IMG/VR virus record: IMGVR_UViG_3300046168_000070
Span: 124,001 to 188,000 of that record
DNA length: 64,000 nucleotides
Origin: a virus
Direction: 5' to 3' (one strand)
Under the pieces are notes generated by a model that ran no database searches, was not told the origin of the DNA, and worked only from the letters and a program-made list of their open reading frames with translations. This document shows positions 26,512-37,700 of the stretch, piece by piece. Numbering within the stretch: the stretch's first letter is position 1; each line of letters opens with the position of its first letter. Both the position numbers and the translations under genes were made by a program.

Positions 26512-29500
26512 ATGGCAGGAAATAGAAAAATATCTCAACTATCAACATATTCTGGGTATGTTGCGCCTAAAGATTTATTTATAACTGCTACCCAGAGTAC
26601 TCCTGTAAGGAATAAGCAAATATCATTTTATGATGGTGGCCCAGATGGTCATAATTTAATATCTAGTATTCAGAAAGCAGGTAATTTTGTATCTACAACT
26701 GGAGTTGAGCAAATACATGGAGATAAATATTTTAGGAATAATATAGATGTAAGAAGAAATGTAATAATTCATGGAGAAGATGATCCAGGAGAACATTCTG
26801 AAGATGCTTTATATGTATATGGTAATATAATTAATTCTGGAATAGATGTTTTAACATATGAGTCTAGTGATAATTTATGTATTGATATTCCAGTTGGAAA
26901 TGTATCTCAGATTAATTCTAGAGGAGTTAGTAATTCATTTAATGTAGATGGTCACTTAGGAGTATATCCTGCTCGAGTTGATGATCAAAGCATATTTAAC
27001 TATTACCCTATAGAAAAAGTACAAGTATTTTTTGAAATAGCTGAATATAAAAACGATGATTTTATAAGAGTTTGGTCAGGAGTTAACCCTGTTACATTTG
27101 ATACTGATCCTATTCATTATCAAACTAAAACTCCTGGATTAATAGATTCTACCGATGGTGCCGTAGGCTATCCACAACAAGAAATAGATTTTAAAGAAAA
27201 AAGTAATGTTGACGGATTATTTATAAAAATAACTTCTCCTGAAGGTACTGAATCTGAAGTTTATAATCATTTTCAAGGGTTAGATTACCAAAGAGATCAT
27301 GCAGTGTTTAAAGATGAACAGGGAGTTGGAACTTGGAAGTTAACTTTGATAGATGAGTGTGGAGATGTTATTGATGGCCAACTTAAAAAATGGTGGATAA
27401 AAATACATAGACGACTTGGCATTACTGAATTAGGGCATAACAATGACACGACAGGTATTGATGCAATAAATATTGGTCAAAGCAACTCAAACTATGCTGA
27501 GTCGGGATCTATATATGGAAGAGAAAATATTAATTCGGGTTATAACGCTTTTGTTGTTGGAGACTCAAATAAGCATACGGCTTTGGCTAGAATCTCAGAC
27601 ACATTTGGAAGAGGGAATCATATTGATACAACTGGTGCAAGTACTTTTGGTAGTGGCAATTTTGTGACAGGAGAGTACTCTTCTACTGTAGGTTACGGCA
27701 ACGACATTACTATTTCTGGAGTAAGAGCTCATACGATTGGTATAGAAAACGTAGCCAACGCAGAAGATTCTGTGATGGTTGGTAGCGGTAATGAGAATAA
27801 CGCTGCTGACAGCATGACGGTAGGTTACGGAAACTTGAACGAGGATGATGCTGATGGTTCACATGTATTTGGTAGAATAAACACTTCGGATTCATTTAGA
27901 GCAACTACGGTTGGTAGTGGTAACTTTGTAAGCGGAGACTATGCGTCAACTGTAGGTTATGGCAATGATGTAACCACGGCTGGAGTAAGAGCTCATACGA
28001 TTGGTATGGAAAACGTAGCCAACGCAGAAGATTCTGTAATGGTTGGTAGCGGTAACGAAAACAACGCTGCTGACAGCATGACGGTAGGTTACGGAAACTT
28101 GAACGAGGATGATGCTGATGGTTCACATGTATTTGGTAGAATAAACACCTCCGATTCATTTAGAGCAACTACGGTTGGTAGTGGTAACTTTGTAAGCGGG
28201 GACTATGCGTCAACTGTAGGTTATGGCAATGATGTAACCACGGCTGGAGTAAGAGCTCATACGATTGGTATGGAAAACGTAGCCAACGCAGAAGATTCTG
28301 TGATGGTTGGTAGCGGTAATGAGAATAACGCTGCTGACAGCATGACGGTAGGTTACGGAAACTTGAACGAAGATGATGCTGATGGTTCACATGTATTTGG
28401 TAGAATAAATACCTCCGATTCATTTAGAGCAACTACGGTTGGTAGTGGTAACTTTGTAAGCGGGGACTATGCGTCAACTGTAGGTTATGGCAATGATGTA
28501 ACCACGGCTGGAGTAAGAGCTCATACGATTGGTATGGAAAACGTAGCCAACGCAGAAGATTCTGTGATGGTTGGTAGCGGTAACGAAAACAACGCTGCTG
28601 ACAGCATGACGGTAGGTTACGGAAACTTGAACGAGGATGACGCTGATGGTTCACATGTATTTGGCAGAATAAACACCTCCGATTCATTTAGAGCAACTAC
28701 GGTTGGTAGCGGTAACTTTGTAAGCGGAGACTATGCGTCAACTGTAGGTTATGGCAATGATGTAACCACGGCTGGAGTAAGAGCTCATACGATTGGTATG
28801 GAAAACGTAGCCAACGCAGAAGATTCTGTGATGGTTGGTAGCGGTAACGAAAACAACGCTGCCGATAGCATGACCGTAGGCTACGGAAACTTAAATAAAT
28901 CTGACGCAGACGGCTCTCATGTATTCGGAAGAAAAAATACTTCCGACTCTTTTAGAGCAACTACGGTTGGAAGTGGTAATATAAATAGCGGCGATTATTC
29001 AATGATTGCTGGGTATGGAAATAAAAATAATTCTGATGATTCAATTATTGTCGGTTATGGAAATTTTGTAGATCTAGATGGAGATACATCTAATGTTTTT
29101 GGAAGATCTAATGAGATTTATTCTCCTTTTTCAACTGCTGTCGGCATAGATAATATCATAAGCGGGGAAAGCGGCGCGGCTTATGGCAACTTAAATACTG
29201 TAACAGAAAAGGGAGATAACACTTTAATATTTGGTATCGGGAACACTGGTAATGCAGAAGATTGTGTTATTCTCGGTAAGGAAAATGTGATTAATTCTGC
29301 AAATTCTGTTATTGGTGGATATAGGAATTATACTGATTCTACAGCTGCCGACATAACTATATTTGGTAGAAAAAATAAAGTTGAGTCAGCTACTTCCGTA
29401 AGAACAATGGGTAGCGGTAATAGGGCTTTGGCTGATTTATCTAGTACTTTTGGTAACGCTAATTTGGCGGATACTAAAGCTACATTTGGGAATATTTTTG

Positions 29501-32500
29501 GAAACTTTAATACAGGCGACGCAATTGCTGCAGGCATATTTGGTAGTGGCAATAGAAACTACGCGAACCATTCTTATATTTTTGGTAATGATAATTTAAA
29601 TACTAGTACCGCTTTTAAGTCAAATACAATAGGTGAAGACAATATTAATAACGGCGATAGATCTATTGTCTTAGGTAGTGGGAATATTAATAGCGGAACT
29701 TTTAGTGCGATTTTTGGGTATGGCAACGATAGCACAATATTAGCTGAAAGATCTCATGTATTTGGTATCGAGAACATAAGTAATGCAGAAGATTCTGTGA
29801 TGGTTGGTAGCGGTAATGAGAATAACGCTGTCGATAGCATGACCGTAGGTTATGGAAATTTAAACGAAGACGAAGCTGATGGTTCACATGTATTTGGTAG
29901 AATAAACACCTCCGATTCATTTAGAGCAACTACGGTTGGTAGTGGTAACTTTGTAAGTGGCAACTATGCGTCAACTGTAGGTTATGGTAATGATGTAACC
30001 ACGTCTGGCGTCAGAGCTCATACGATTGGTATGGAAAACGTAGCCAACGCAGAAGATTCTGTGATGGTTGGTAGCGGTAATGAGAATAACGCTGCTGACA
30101 GCATGACGGTAGGTTACGGAAACTTGAACGAAGATGATGCTGATGGTTCACATGTATTTGGTAGAATAAACACCTCCGATTCATTTAGAGCAACTACGGT
30201 TGGTAGTGGTAACTTTGTAAGTGGCAACTATGCGTCAACTGTAGGTTATGGCAATGATGTAACCACGGCTGGAGTAAGAGCTCATACGATTGGTATGGAA
30301 AACGTAGCCAACGCAGAAGATTCTGTGATGGTTGGTAGCGGTAATGAGAATAACGCTGCTGACAGCATGACGGTAGGTTACGGAAACTTGAACGAGGATG
30401 ATGCTGATGGTTCACATGTATTTGGTAGAATAAATACCTCCGATTCATTTAGAGCAACTACGGTTGGTAGTGGTAACTTTGTAAGCGGCAACTATGCGTC
30501 AACTGTAGGTTATGGCAATGATGTAACCACGGCTGGAGTAAGAGCTCATACGATTGGTATGGAAAACGTAGCCAACGCAGAAGATTCTGTGATGGTTGGT
30601 AGCGGTAACGAAAACAACGCTGCTGACAGCATGACGGTAGGTTACGGAAACTTGAACGAGGATGATGCTGATGGTTCACATGTATTTGGTAGAATAAACA
30701 CCTCCGATTCATTTAGAGCAACTACGGTTGGTAGTGGTAATTTTGTAAGTGGCAACTATGCGTCAACTGTAGGTTATGGCAATGATGTAACCACGGCTGG
30801 AGTAAGAGCTCATACGATTGGTATGGAAAACGTAGCCAACGCAGAAGATTCTGTGATGGTTGGTAGCGGTAATGAGAATAACGCTGCTGACAGCATGACG
30901 GTAGGTTACGGAAACTTGAACGAGGATGATGCTGATGGTTCACATGTATTTGGTAGAATAAATACCTCCGATTCATTTAGAGCAACTACGGTTGGTAGTG
31001 GTAACTTTGTAAGCGGCAACTATGCGTCAACTGTAGGTTATGGCAATGATGTAACCACGGCTGGAGTAAGAGCTCATACGATTGGTATGGAAAACGTAGC
31101 CAACGCAGAAGATTCTGTGATGGTTGGTAGCGGTAATGAGAATAACGCTGCCGATAGCATGACCGTAGGTTACGGAAACTTGAACGAGGATGATGCTGAT
31201 GGTTCACATGTATTTGGTAGAATAAACACCTCCGATTCATTTAGAGCAACTACGGTTGGTAGTGGTAATTTTGTAAGTGGCAACTATGCGTCAACTGTAG
31301 GTTATGGCAATGATGTAACCACGGCTGGAGTAAGAGCTCATACGATTGGTATGGAAAACGTAGCCAACGCAGAAGATTCTGTGATGGTTGGTAGCGGTAA
31401 TGAGAATAACGCTGCTGACAGCATGACGGTAGGTTACGGAAACTTGAACGAGGATGATGCTGATGGTTCACATGTATTTGGTAGAATAAATACCTCCGAT
31501 TCATTTAGAGCAACTACGGTTGGTAGTGGTAATTTTGTAAGTGGCAACTATGCGTCAACTGTAGGTTATGGCAATGATGTAACCACGGCTGGAGTAAGAG
31601 CTCATACGATTGGTATGGAAAACGTAGCCAACGCAGAAGATTCTGTGATGGTTGGTAGCGGTAACGAAAACAACGCTGCTGACAGCATGACGGTAGGTTA
31701 CGGAAACTTGAACGAGGATGATGCTGATGGTTCACATGTATTTGGTAGAATAAACACCTCCGATTCATTTAGAGCAACTACGGTTGGTAGTGGTAACTTT
31801 GTAAGTGGCAACTATGCGTCAACTGTAGGTTATGGCAATGATGTAACCACGGCTGGAGTAAGAGCTCATACGATTGGTATGGAAAACGTAGCCAACGCAG
31901 AAGATTCTGTGATGGTTGGTAGCGGTAATGAGAATAACGCTGCTGACAGCATGACGGTAGGTTACGGAAACTTGAACGAGGATGATGCTGATGGTTCACA
32001 TGTATTTGGTAGAATAAATACCTCCGATTCATTTAGAGCAACTACGGTTGGTAGTGGTAACTTTGTAAGCGGCAACTATGCGTCAACTGTAGGTTATGGC
32101 AATGATGTAACCACGGCTGGAGTAAGAGCTCATACGATTGGTATGGAAAACGTAGCCAACGCAGAAGATTCTGTGATGGTTGGTAGCGGTAATAAAAATA
32201 ACGAAGGAGACTCTTTTATAGCTGGTTATGGCAACGAAAATCATGCGCTAAATAGCATGACCGTAGGATACGGAAACTTAAATAAGGACGGCGCTGATGG
32301 CTCACACGTATTTGGTAGAAATAATACTTCTGATTCTTTTAGGGCTACAACTGTGGGTAGTGGTAATTTTATAACAGGCGATTATGCTTCTACGATTGGT
32401 TATAGAAATCATGTTACTTTGTTAGGAGAAAGAGCTCATACCTTTGGTATGGAAAATATTGCTAACGCTAAGGATTCAATATTAATAGGTAGTGGAAACT

Positions 32501-34779
32501 TAAACGAAGGCGAAGATTCTTTAACTGTAGGTTATGGTAACATAAACGAAGGGGTACACTCTCATATTTTCGGCAGAGACAATAGAACAAGCGGAAATAG
32601 ATCTTTAACTTTTGGTATAAACAATTATGTAGGAGCAGAAACAGCTACTATTATAGGTGATGCTAATGATGTTGAAGGCAAGGATTCGAGAACTTTTGGT
32701 CTAGGTAATACATCTACTGAGTTTGGAATAAGAAGTCATATTGTTGGAAATGATAATATATCTAACTCTAAAGATTCTTTTATACTTGGTAGTGGTAATG
32801 AAAATAATTCTATTGATTCAGTTTTAATTGGTTACGATAATCAAAATTTATTAGATCCATATGTTGATGGTAGAGAATCTTTTATAGTAGGTTATTCAAA
32901 TGAAAATTGGTCTAAAAAGCATACTATTATTGGTTTCCAAAATACTGGAAGTGGAGATAATTCTTTTACAGTGGGGAGAGATAATATTAGTGACTTTTTT
33001 GGAACAGACGGTTATATTGTAGGTATAGAAAATGAAAATAATGGTGATAAGACTCACATTATAGGAAATAGAAATTATAATTGTCAATCTGAAAATGCAG
33101 CTATTTTTGGGCACGATAATATGGTAAGAGCTTGCTGTGATAATAGGCAGGATAGTTTCCCTCAAGCTCATTGGTCTCATGTTTTTGGTAGAGCTAATTA
33201 TGTATTCTCTTTTAAATCAAATGTTTTTGGTAGTGAAAATATAGCAAGTGGTCAATATTCTCATATAGGAGGCTTTGGTAATTTTAGTTTTACCGAAGCT
33301 TATAGGCCTCATATTTTTGGAATTAATAATACTGGTTGGGATGGCGATTCTATCATGATACTTGGTAGTGGTAATGAAGTCAGTGGAGATCATTCATTTA
33401 CTGCTGGGTATGGAAACTCAAACACGCAGAGCGGGAGTAGGTCGTATATACTAGGTATGGAAAATGTAGCCAACGCAGAAGATTCTGTGATGGTTGGTAG
33501 CGGTAACGAAAACAACGCTGCCGATAGCATGACCGTAGGTTACGGAAACTTAAACGAGGATGATGCTGATGGTTCACATGTATTTGGTAGAATAAACACC
33601 TCCGATTCATTTAGAGCAACTACGGTTGGTAGTGGTAATTTTGTGAGTGGAGATTATGCTAATACATTGGGTTACGGAAATAAAGTAACTGATAGTGGCG
33701 ACAGGTCTTATACTTTAGGGATGGAGAATTTTAATAATGCAGAGAATGCATTTATTATAGGTAGTGGGAATACAAACCATAAAAAAGATACAACTACAGT
33801 AGGATACGGAAATTTAAATGAAGGTAGCTTGTCGATGATTTTTGGTTATGAGAATCATATACAAGAAGATGTTGAGAGAGCTTCTATTTTTGGTAGAGGT
33901 ATTACTTTAGGCATAAATGACGCTTTTCAGTTTGGACCTAATGAAAGCGGTAAAATAACAATTTTAGAGAATGGTCATATAGGGATCGGGGCCACAGGAG
34001 AAATCCCCTTTGAAGACCCTCAAGAATTACTACATTTGTATGATGGTAACGTTTTATTTGAGTCTAAGGATAGTGGTGGCGAAGTTAGGTTTTATAATAA
34101 CTTGGAAGAGCCTGAGTTTCATAATCCATCTCAAGATGATATTAGATTTGTTGTGTCAGGAGCAAATCAAAGAATACAAGGTGATTTAATTTTATCTACA
34201 GGCATTGGCGATAAAGGGCAAACATTGCATGGTAGAATATTCCAAGAGGCATCTCATTATGAAAAAATAACTGGAATGAATTGGGGGAGAGCACCTTTTG
34301 GACCAACTGATACTTGCGACTATGATCAGCTTGTATTTCATCCTAATAAATTAGACACTATTATAGGTACAGATGGTAGCATTAATCAACACAAAGTTGG
34401 AGTACATGCTGCTGAAGATTTTTGCAATACCCTAAATAACCCTGATAGTATGATGCCTGAGCCAGGTCGCAGAATTTTATACGCACCTCGACCTGGAGAC
34501 CCTCACGGCGTCTTATATAATGTTGAGCCTACTGGCGCAATTTTTGCTAGATATACAATATATGATGTGCCAGAAATGGATATATTTAGTGCAGTATTAC
34601 CTTCTGCCGAACTAAGTAGTGGAGCTGCCTATACAGTAAAAAATGTAGGCAAAGGGAAGACTAACGTATTTGTAACTGGTGAAGATAAATTAGATATACT
34701 TTTTACAGGATTTATGATTGAGGCTAGATTTGAAAGTCATACATTTATTAGCGATGGAAACGGCTGGTTTATAGTTTAA
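26512..34779 (+). CDS. Giant beta-roll fibre protein with P/Homo B-like domain (2755 aa)
   Basis: Order of parts: N-terminal KISQL module (1-40). Then a P/Homo B-like domain (~125-298), recognisable from LFIKITSPEGTESEV and GTWKLTLIDECGDVIDGQLK, the pattern of the P domain in proprotein convertases and bacterial secreted proteases. Then about 2150 residues of short repeats built on VGSGN, VGYGN and IFGxxN, a YadA-head-like left-handed beta-roll. Then a C-terminal region beginning LLHLYDGNVLFES. The repeat zone includes nearly identical 88-aa super-repeats (about 5 units, then about 10, then one isolated). No protease motif accompanies the P-like domain, so binding or trimer stabilisation is more likely than catalysis. 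Probably a long virion fibre. Confidence 0.8.
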   Translation: MAGNRKISQLSTYSGYVAPKDLFITATQSTPVRNKQISFYDGGPDGHNLISSIQKAGNFVSTTGVEQIHGDKYFRNNIDVRRNVIIHGEDDPGEHSEDALYVYGNIINSGIDVLTYESSDNLCIDIPVGNVSQINSRGVSNSFNVDGHLGVYPARVDDQSIFNYYPIEKVQVFFEIAEYKNDDFIRVWSGVNPVTFDTDPIHYQTKTPGLIDSTDGAVGYPQQEIDFKEKSNVDGLFIKITSPEGTESEVYNHFQGLDYQRDHAVFKDEQGVGTWKLTLIDECGDVIDGQLKKWWIKIHRRLGITELGHNNDTTGIDAINIGQSNSNYAESGSIYGRENINSGYNAFVVGDSNKHTALARISDTFGRGNHIDTTGASTFGSGNFVTGEYSSTVGYGNDITISGVRAHTIGIENVANAEDSVMVGSGNENNAADSMTVGYGNLNEDDADGSHVFGRINTSDSFRATTVGSGNFVSGDYASTVGYGNDVTTAGVRAHTIGMENVANAEDSVMVGSGNENNAADSMTVGYGNLNEDDADGSHVFGRINTSDSFRATTVGSGNFVSGDYASTVGYGNDVTTAGVRAHTIGMENVANAEDSVMVGSGNENNAADSMTVGYGNLNEDDADGSHVFGRINTSDSFRATTVGSGNFVSGDYASTVGYGNDVTTAGVRAHTIGMENVANAEDSVMVGSGNENNAADSMTVGYGNLNEDDADGSHVFGRINTSDSFRATTVGSGNFVSGDYASTVGYGNDVTTAGVRAHTIGMENVANAEDSVMVGSGNENNAADSMTVGYGNLNKSDADGSHVFGRKNTSDSFRATTVGSGNINSGDYSMIAGYGNKNNSDDSIIVGYGNFVDLDGDTSNVFGRSNEIYSPFSTAVGIDNIISGESGAAYGNLNTVTEKGDNTLIFGIGNTGNAEDCVILGKENVINSANSVIGGYRNYTDSTAADITIFGRKNKVESATSVRTMGSGNRALADLSSTFGNANLADTKATFGNIFGNFNTGDAIAAGIFGSGNRNYANHSYIFGNDNLNTSTAFKSNTIGEDNINNGDRSIVLGSGNINSGTFSAIFGYGNDSTILAERSHVFGIENISNAEDSVMVGSGNENNAVDSMTVGYGNLNEDEADGSHVFGRINTSDSFRATTVGSGNFVSGNYASTVGYGNDVTTSGVRAHTIGMENVANAEDSVMVGSGNENNAADSMTVGYGNLNEDDADGSHVFGRINTSDSFRATTVGSGNFVSGNYASTVGYGNDVTTAGVRAHTIGMENVANAEDSVMVGSGNENNAADSMTVGYGNLNEDDADGSHVFGRINTSDSFRATTVGSGNFVSGNYASTVGYGNDVTTAGVRAHTIGMENVANAEDSVMVGSGNENNAADSMTVGYGNLNEDDADGSHVFGRINTSDSFRATTVGSGNFVSGNYASTVGYGNDVTTAGVRAHTIGMENVANAEDSVMVGSGNENNAADSMTVGYGNLNEDDADGSHVFGRINTSDSFRATTVGSGNFVSGNYASTVGYGNDVTTAGVRAHTIGMENVANAEDSVMVGSGNENNAADSMTVGYGNLNEDDADGSHVFGRINTSDSFRATTVGSGNFVSGNYASTVGYGNDVTTAGVRAHTIGMENVANAEDSVMVGSGNENNAADSMTVGYGNLNEDDADGSHVFGRINTSDSFRATTVGSGNFVSGNYASTVGYGNDVTTAGVRAHTIGMENVANAEDSVMVGSGNENNAADSMTVGYGNLNEDDADGSHVFGRINTSDSFRATTVGSGNFVSGNYASTVGYGNDVTTAGVRAHTIGMENVANAEDSVMVGSGNENNAADSMTVGYGNLNEDDADGSHVFGRINTSDSFRATTVGSGNFVSGNYASTVGYGNDVTTAGVRAHTIGMENVANAEDSVMVGSGNKNNEGDSFIAGYGNENHALNSMTVGYGNLNKDGADGSHVFGRNNTSDSFRATTVGSGNFITGDYASTIGYRNHVTLLGERAHTFGMENIANAKDSILIGSGNLNEGEDSLTVGYGNINEGVHSHIFGRDNRTSGNRSLTFGINNYVGAETATIIGDANDVEGKDSRTFGLGNTSTEFGIRSHIVGNDNISNSKDSFILGSGNENNSIDSVLIGYDNQNLLDPYVDGRESFIVGYSNENWSKKHTIIGFQNTGSGDNSFTVGRDNISDFFGTDGYIVGIENENNGDKTHIIGNRNYNCQSENAAIFGHDNMVRACCDNRQDSFPQAHWSHVFGRANYVFSFKSNVFGSENIASGQYSHIGGFGNFSFTEAYRPHIFGINNTGWDGDSIMILGSGNEVSGDHSFTAGYGNSNTQSGSRSYILGMENVANAEDSVMVGSGNENNAADSMTVGYGNLNEDDADGSHVFGRINTSDSFRATTVGSGNFVSGDYANTLGYGNKVTDSGDRSYTLGMENFNNAENAFIIGSGNTNHKKDTTTVGYGNLNEGSLSMIFGYENHIQEDVERASIFGRGITLGINDAFQFGPNESGKITILENGHIGIGATGEIPFEDPQELLHLYDGNVLFESKDSGGEVRFYNNLEEPEFHNPSQDDIRFVVSGANQRIQGDLILSTGIGDKGQTLHGRIFQEASHYEKITGMNWGRAPFGPTDTCDYDQLVFHPNKLDTIIGTDGSINQHKVGVHAAEDFCNTLNNPDSMMPEPGRRILYAPRPGDPHGVLYNVEPTGAIFARYTIYDVPEMDIFSAVLPSAELSSGAAYTVKNVGKGKTNVFVTGEDKLDILFTGFMIEARFESHTFISDGNGWFIV
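27645..28975 (+). repeat. 264-bp tandem repeat, block 1 (about 5 units)
   Basis: Near-identical 264-bp units (88 codons) with boundaries near 27718, 27982, 28246, 28510 and 28774; the last unit decays after about 28880. Units in this block mostly carry the codons for SGDYAST, whereas block 2 carries SGNYAST, so the blocks have homogenised separately. Confidence 0.95.
29785..32195 (+). repeat. 264-bp tandem repeat, block 2 (about 9-10 units)
   Basis: Nine consecutive SGNYAST-bearing units at 264-bp spacing, with silent differences (AACGAAAAC versus AATGAGAAT; AAACACC versus AAATACC) that largely alternate from unit to unit. This implies a 528-bp dimer as the amplified element. A further isolated unit sits at about 33460-33650. 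Confidence 0.95.
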
Positions 34780-34784
34780 ATGAA

Positions 34785-37700
34785 ATGGCTAAGAAGAATA
34801 ATGTAAGACATAAGCCTGAGTTAGCTCAACAAAAAAACATAGACAGGCACGTTGGGGAAGGCATTTCTTCAAAAGATTTTATTGTATTAAATGATGGTAA
34901 GATTGGAATAAATTTACCAGAGAATATTATCGGAGAATTAGGGAGTATAGATCCGAGAGTAGAATTAGATGTTGTAGGCGGAGCTAGATTTACTAGTGAT
35001 TTAGAAGTTAGTGGTTATGGGATTTTTGGGGGGGATATAGATGGTGGAGGCCATATTAAGGTTAGAGACGAAATAACTGGAGGTGGGTATTTAAAAATCG
35101 GAGGCGATATAGATGGAGGAGGCCATCTTAGAGTAAAAGACGAAATTACTGGCGGAGGTTACCTAAGGATCGGGGGCGATATAGACGGGGGCGGACACCT
35201 TAAAGTAAAGAATGAAATTACTGGGGGAGGCTACTTGAAGGTCGGGGGCGATATAGATGGAGGCGGACATCTTAAAGTAAAGGATGAAATTACTGGCGGA
35301 GGCTACTTGAAGGTCGGAGGTGATATAGACGGAGGCGGACATCTTAAAGTAAAGGATGAAATTACTGGCGGAGGCTACTTGAAGGTCGGGGGTGATATAG
35401 ATGGAGGCGGACATCTTAAAGTAAAAGATGAAATTACTGGCGGAGGCTACTTGAAGGTCGGAGGCGATGCAAATATTTATGGAGACGCCTGGCTTCACAA
35501 TGACTTAACTTTAGGTAATGATTTCTTAGTTAGTGGAGACTCGAGTTTTTTAGATACCGTTACAGTCGGGGATCCTTTTGAGCAGGATATAGCAACTTTT
35601 GCTGGTTCAGAAATTACATTAGGATCACAAAACTCTGGAGTATTAGCAGAGTTTGATGATGGGATTAAATTTTATGAAAGACCAACCGTAAGCGGAACTG
35701 GAGTTCTTCTAATTGGCGAAATTGATTCTAAGATATTTTCTAAAATCAAAGTAGACGGGAATGGCGAAATAACGGGAGATTTATCAGTTGGAGGAAATCT
35801 TTATGTTTCGGGAGATACGTTCGTTCAGTCTGTTACAGATGTTTCCGTGACTGGCGATATTAGTGGTTATTCGATTGAGGGCGTTAGTGGTATATTTGAG
35901 ACTGGAATTTTTCAGAGTGGATATTTTCAAAATTTATTAATTTATAAATATTTAGATGTATTAAGTGGAATAACATCAAGCGGCTACCAAGTTTTAACTG
36001 AAGCAGATACAGGTATATATGATACTTTTTATTTAAATTCAAATCCTAGTAATTTTATCAGCGAAGCTGAAGCGGTAGCTAGGTTTACGCCAACTGAGCC
36101 AGATCCATTTTGCTTTTTTTATGACGCAGAAAACCATAGAGGGAATATATTAAAAACTTATTACCCGACAGAAGTCTCTAATAGGCCAGAAACTATATTA
36201 TCTGGAATTTCTGTTTCGACCGCAAGAGATATTACTTTGAAGCTTAGATTTCATGGGCCTGATTATGCTTATGTTGGCTCTGGGTTTATAGATAGTAGTC
36301 AAATTCCAGTAAATAGGATAGAAGAGTATGGCACAGGAACTAGAGCTTTCAATGGATCATATAGATCTAATTTTAATGGAGAAACCACAATAACAGGCGA
36401 AGCTAATGGGAGGCAGGCTGTTATTACTATACACGAATTTGGAGAACCTCGAAATCCTACTGGACTTTACATTGATTTATATTCAAACTCCATACCTAAG
36501 CCTGGAGAAAACCAAGGAACTACAGCCTTAAAAAGTGGAGATAAAATTAATGTATTTGCTGAATTTGATCATAAAGAAATTGGAGCTATAACAATTTTAC
36601 AGTCTGGAATTTCTCAATACGAGCAAAAATATTACAATAAAGAATATTACCCATACGAATACGAAAATTATTTTAATTTTACAAATGATGGAGGTATTAC
36701 ATATTTATTTCAAAAAGAAATTACTGTTTCAAATGAAGTTGGGGATCAAGGTTTTGCTGTTAAAATAGAAAATCCTCCTGGGGATGAATCTAATCCAGTT
36801 ACATCAATAGATATAGGACTGTCTAGCGGCGTTAGACTTTTAAATCAAGATTACCCTTCTGTTTTAGCTGGCATAGCCACTAACAGTGGTTATTATAGCG
36901 CTGGAAATGGATTGCATAATGTAGTAGCTTTGCATTATGATTTTCTAAATAATACTGGGAGTGATTTTATTATTACGGGAGAAATATTAAATTGGGATAG
37001 TACTACCGACTCAGTAACATATACCAAAGGAATTGATGGGTCTAGGGATAGATATAATTTATATGATAATATAACTTTAAACTCTAATTCAGTTGACTTT
37101 TCTTTAGCTGAAGAAGTTTTATCTAGTACAGGCAGGTTTGGAACTAAAGCTGTTCAATATTCCACAGGGTTCCATAGTGAAGAAATACTTAGAATTTCTG
37201 GAGCAAAGGAATCAAATGGCGCTACTAATTTTTTAGATCTTATTATACCTATAGAAAATGGACCTCAAGTCTCTGGCGCTTGGCTTGATAGCGTAGCTTC
37301 TGATTCTGTGCAACCAAATATAATCGGAACAACAGAAATTAAGGGTACTGATACAATTAGTGGATTTGCATATGTCTCTACGAAGGGTATTTTAGATTTA
37401 TCTGCATCAAGTAATCCTGAGGATTTTAAATATCATGTACAGTTTAAATTAGAAGATTACGGAATCACTGAAGGTTCCGATTGGTTTTATCCTAATACGG
37501 TCGAACATTATTGCGATATAACTAAAGCTGGATCTACAGGCGAAATGGTCTTATTTGGTTTTGATATAGATGTTACAGAATTGACTAGTAGAGATACCCA
37601 AAAAACATTTAAAATTTCATCAAGAATACATACTAGCGGAAATGAAACAAACGCTGGAAGTTTATTTCAAGCAGATACGATCCAGGGAGTAAATAATTAT

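Noticed and set aside
27645-32195. Regular repeats considered as a CRISPR array
   Set aside because: The whole 264-bp unit is repeated, with no unique spacers, and it is in frame with a coding region.
27710-33610. Series of 84-aa minus-strand open frames every 264 bp with almost the same sequence
   Set aside because: They are antisense shadows of the 264-bp repeat in the 2755-aa fibre gene; their composition (Arg/Gln/His/Tyr-rich) and lack of starts signals mark them as artefacts.
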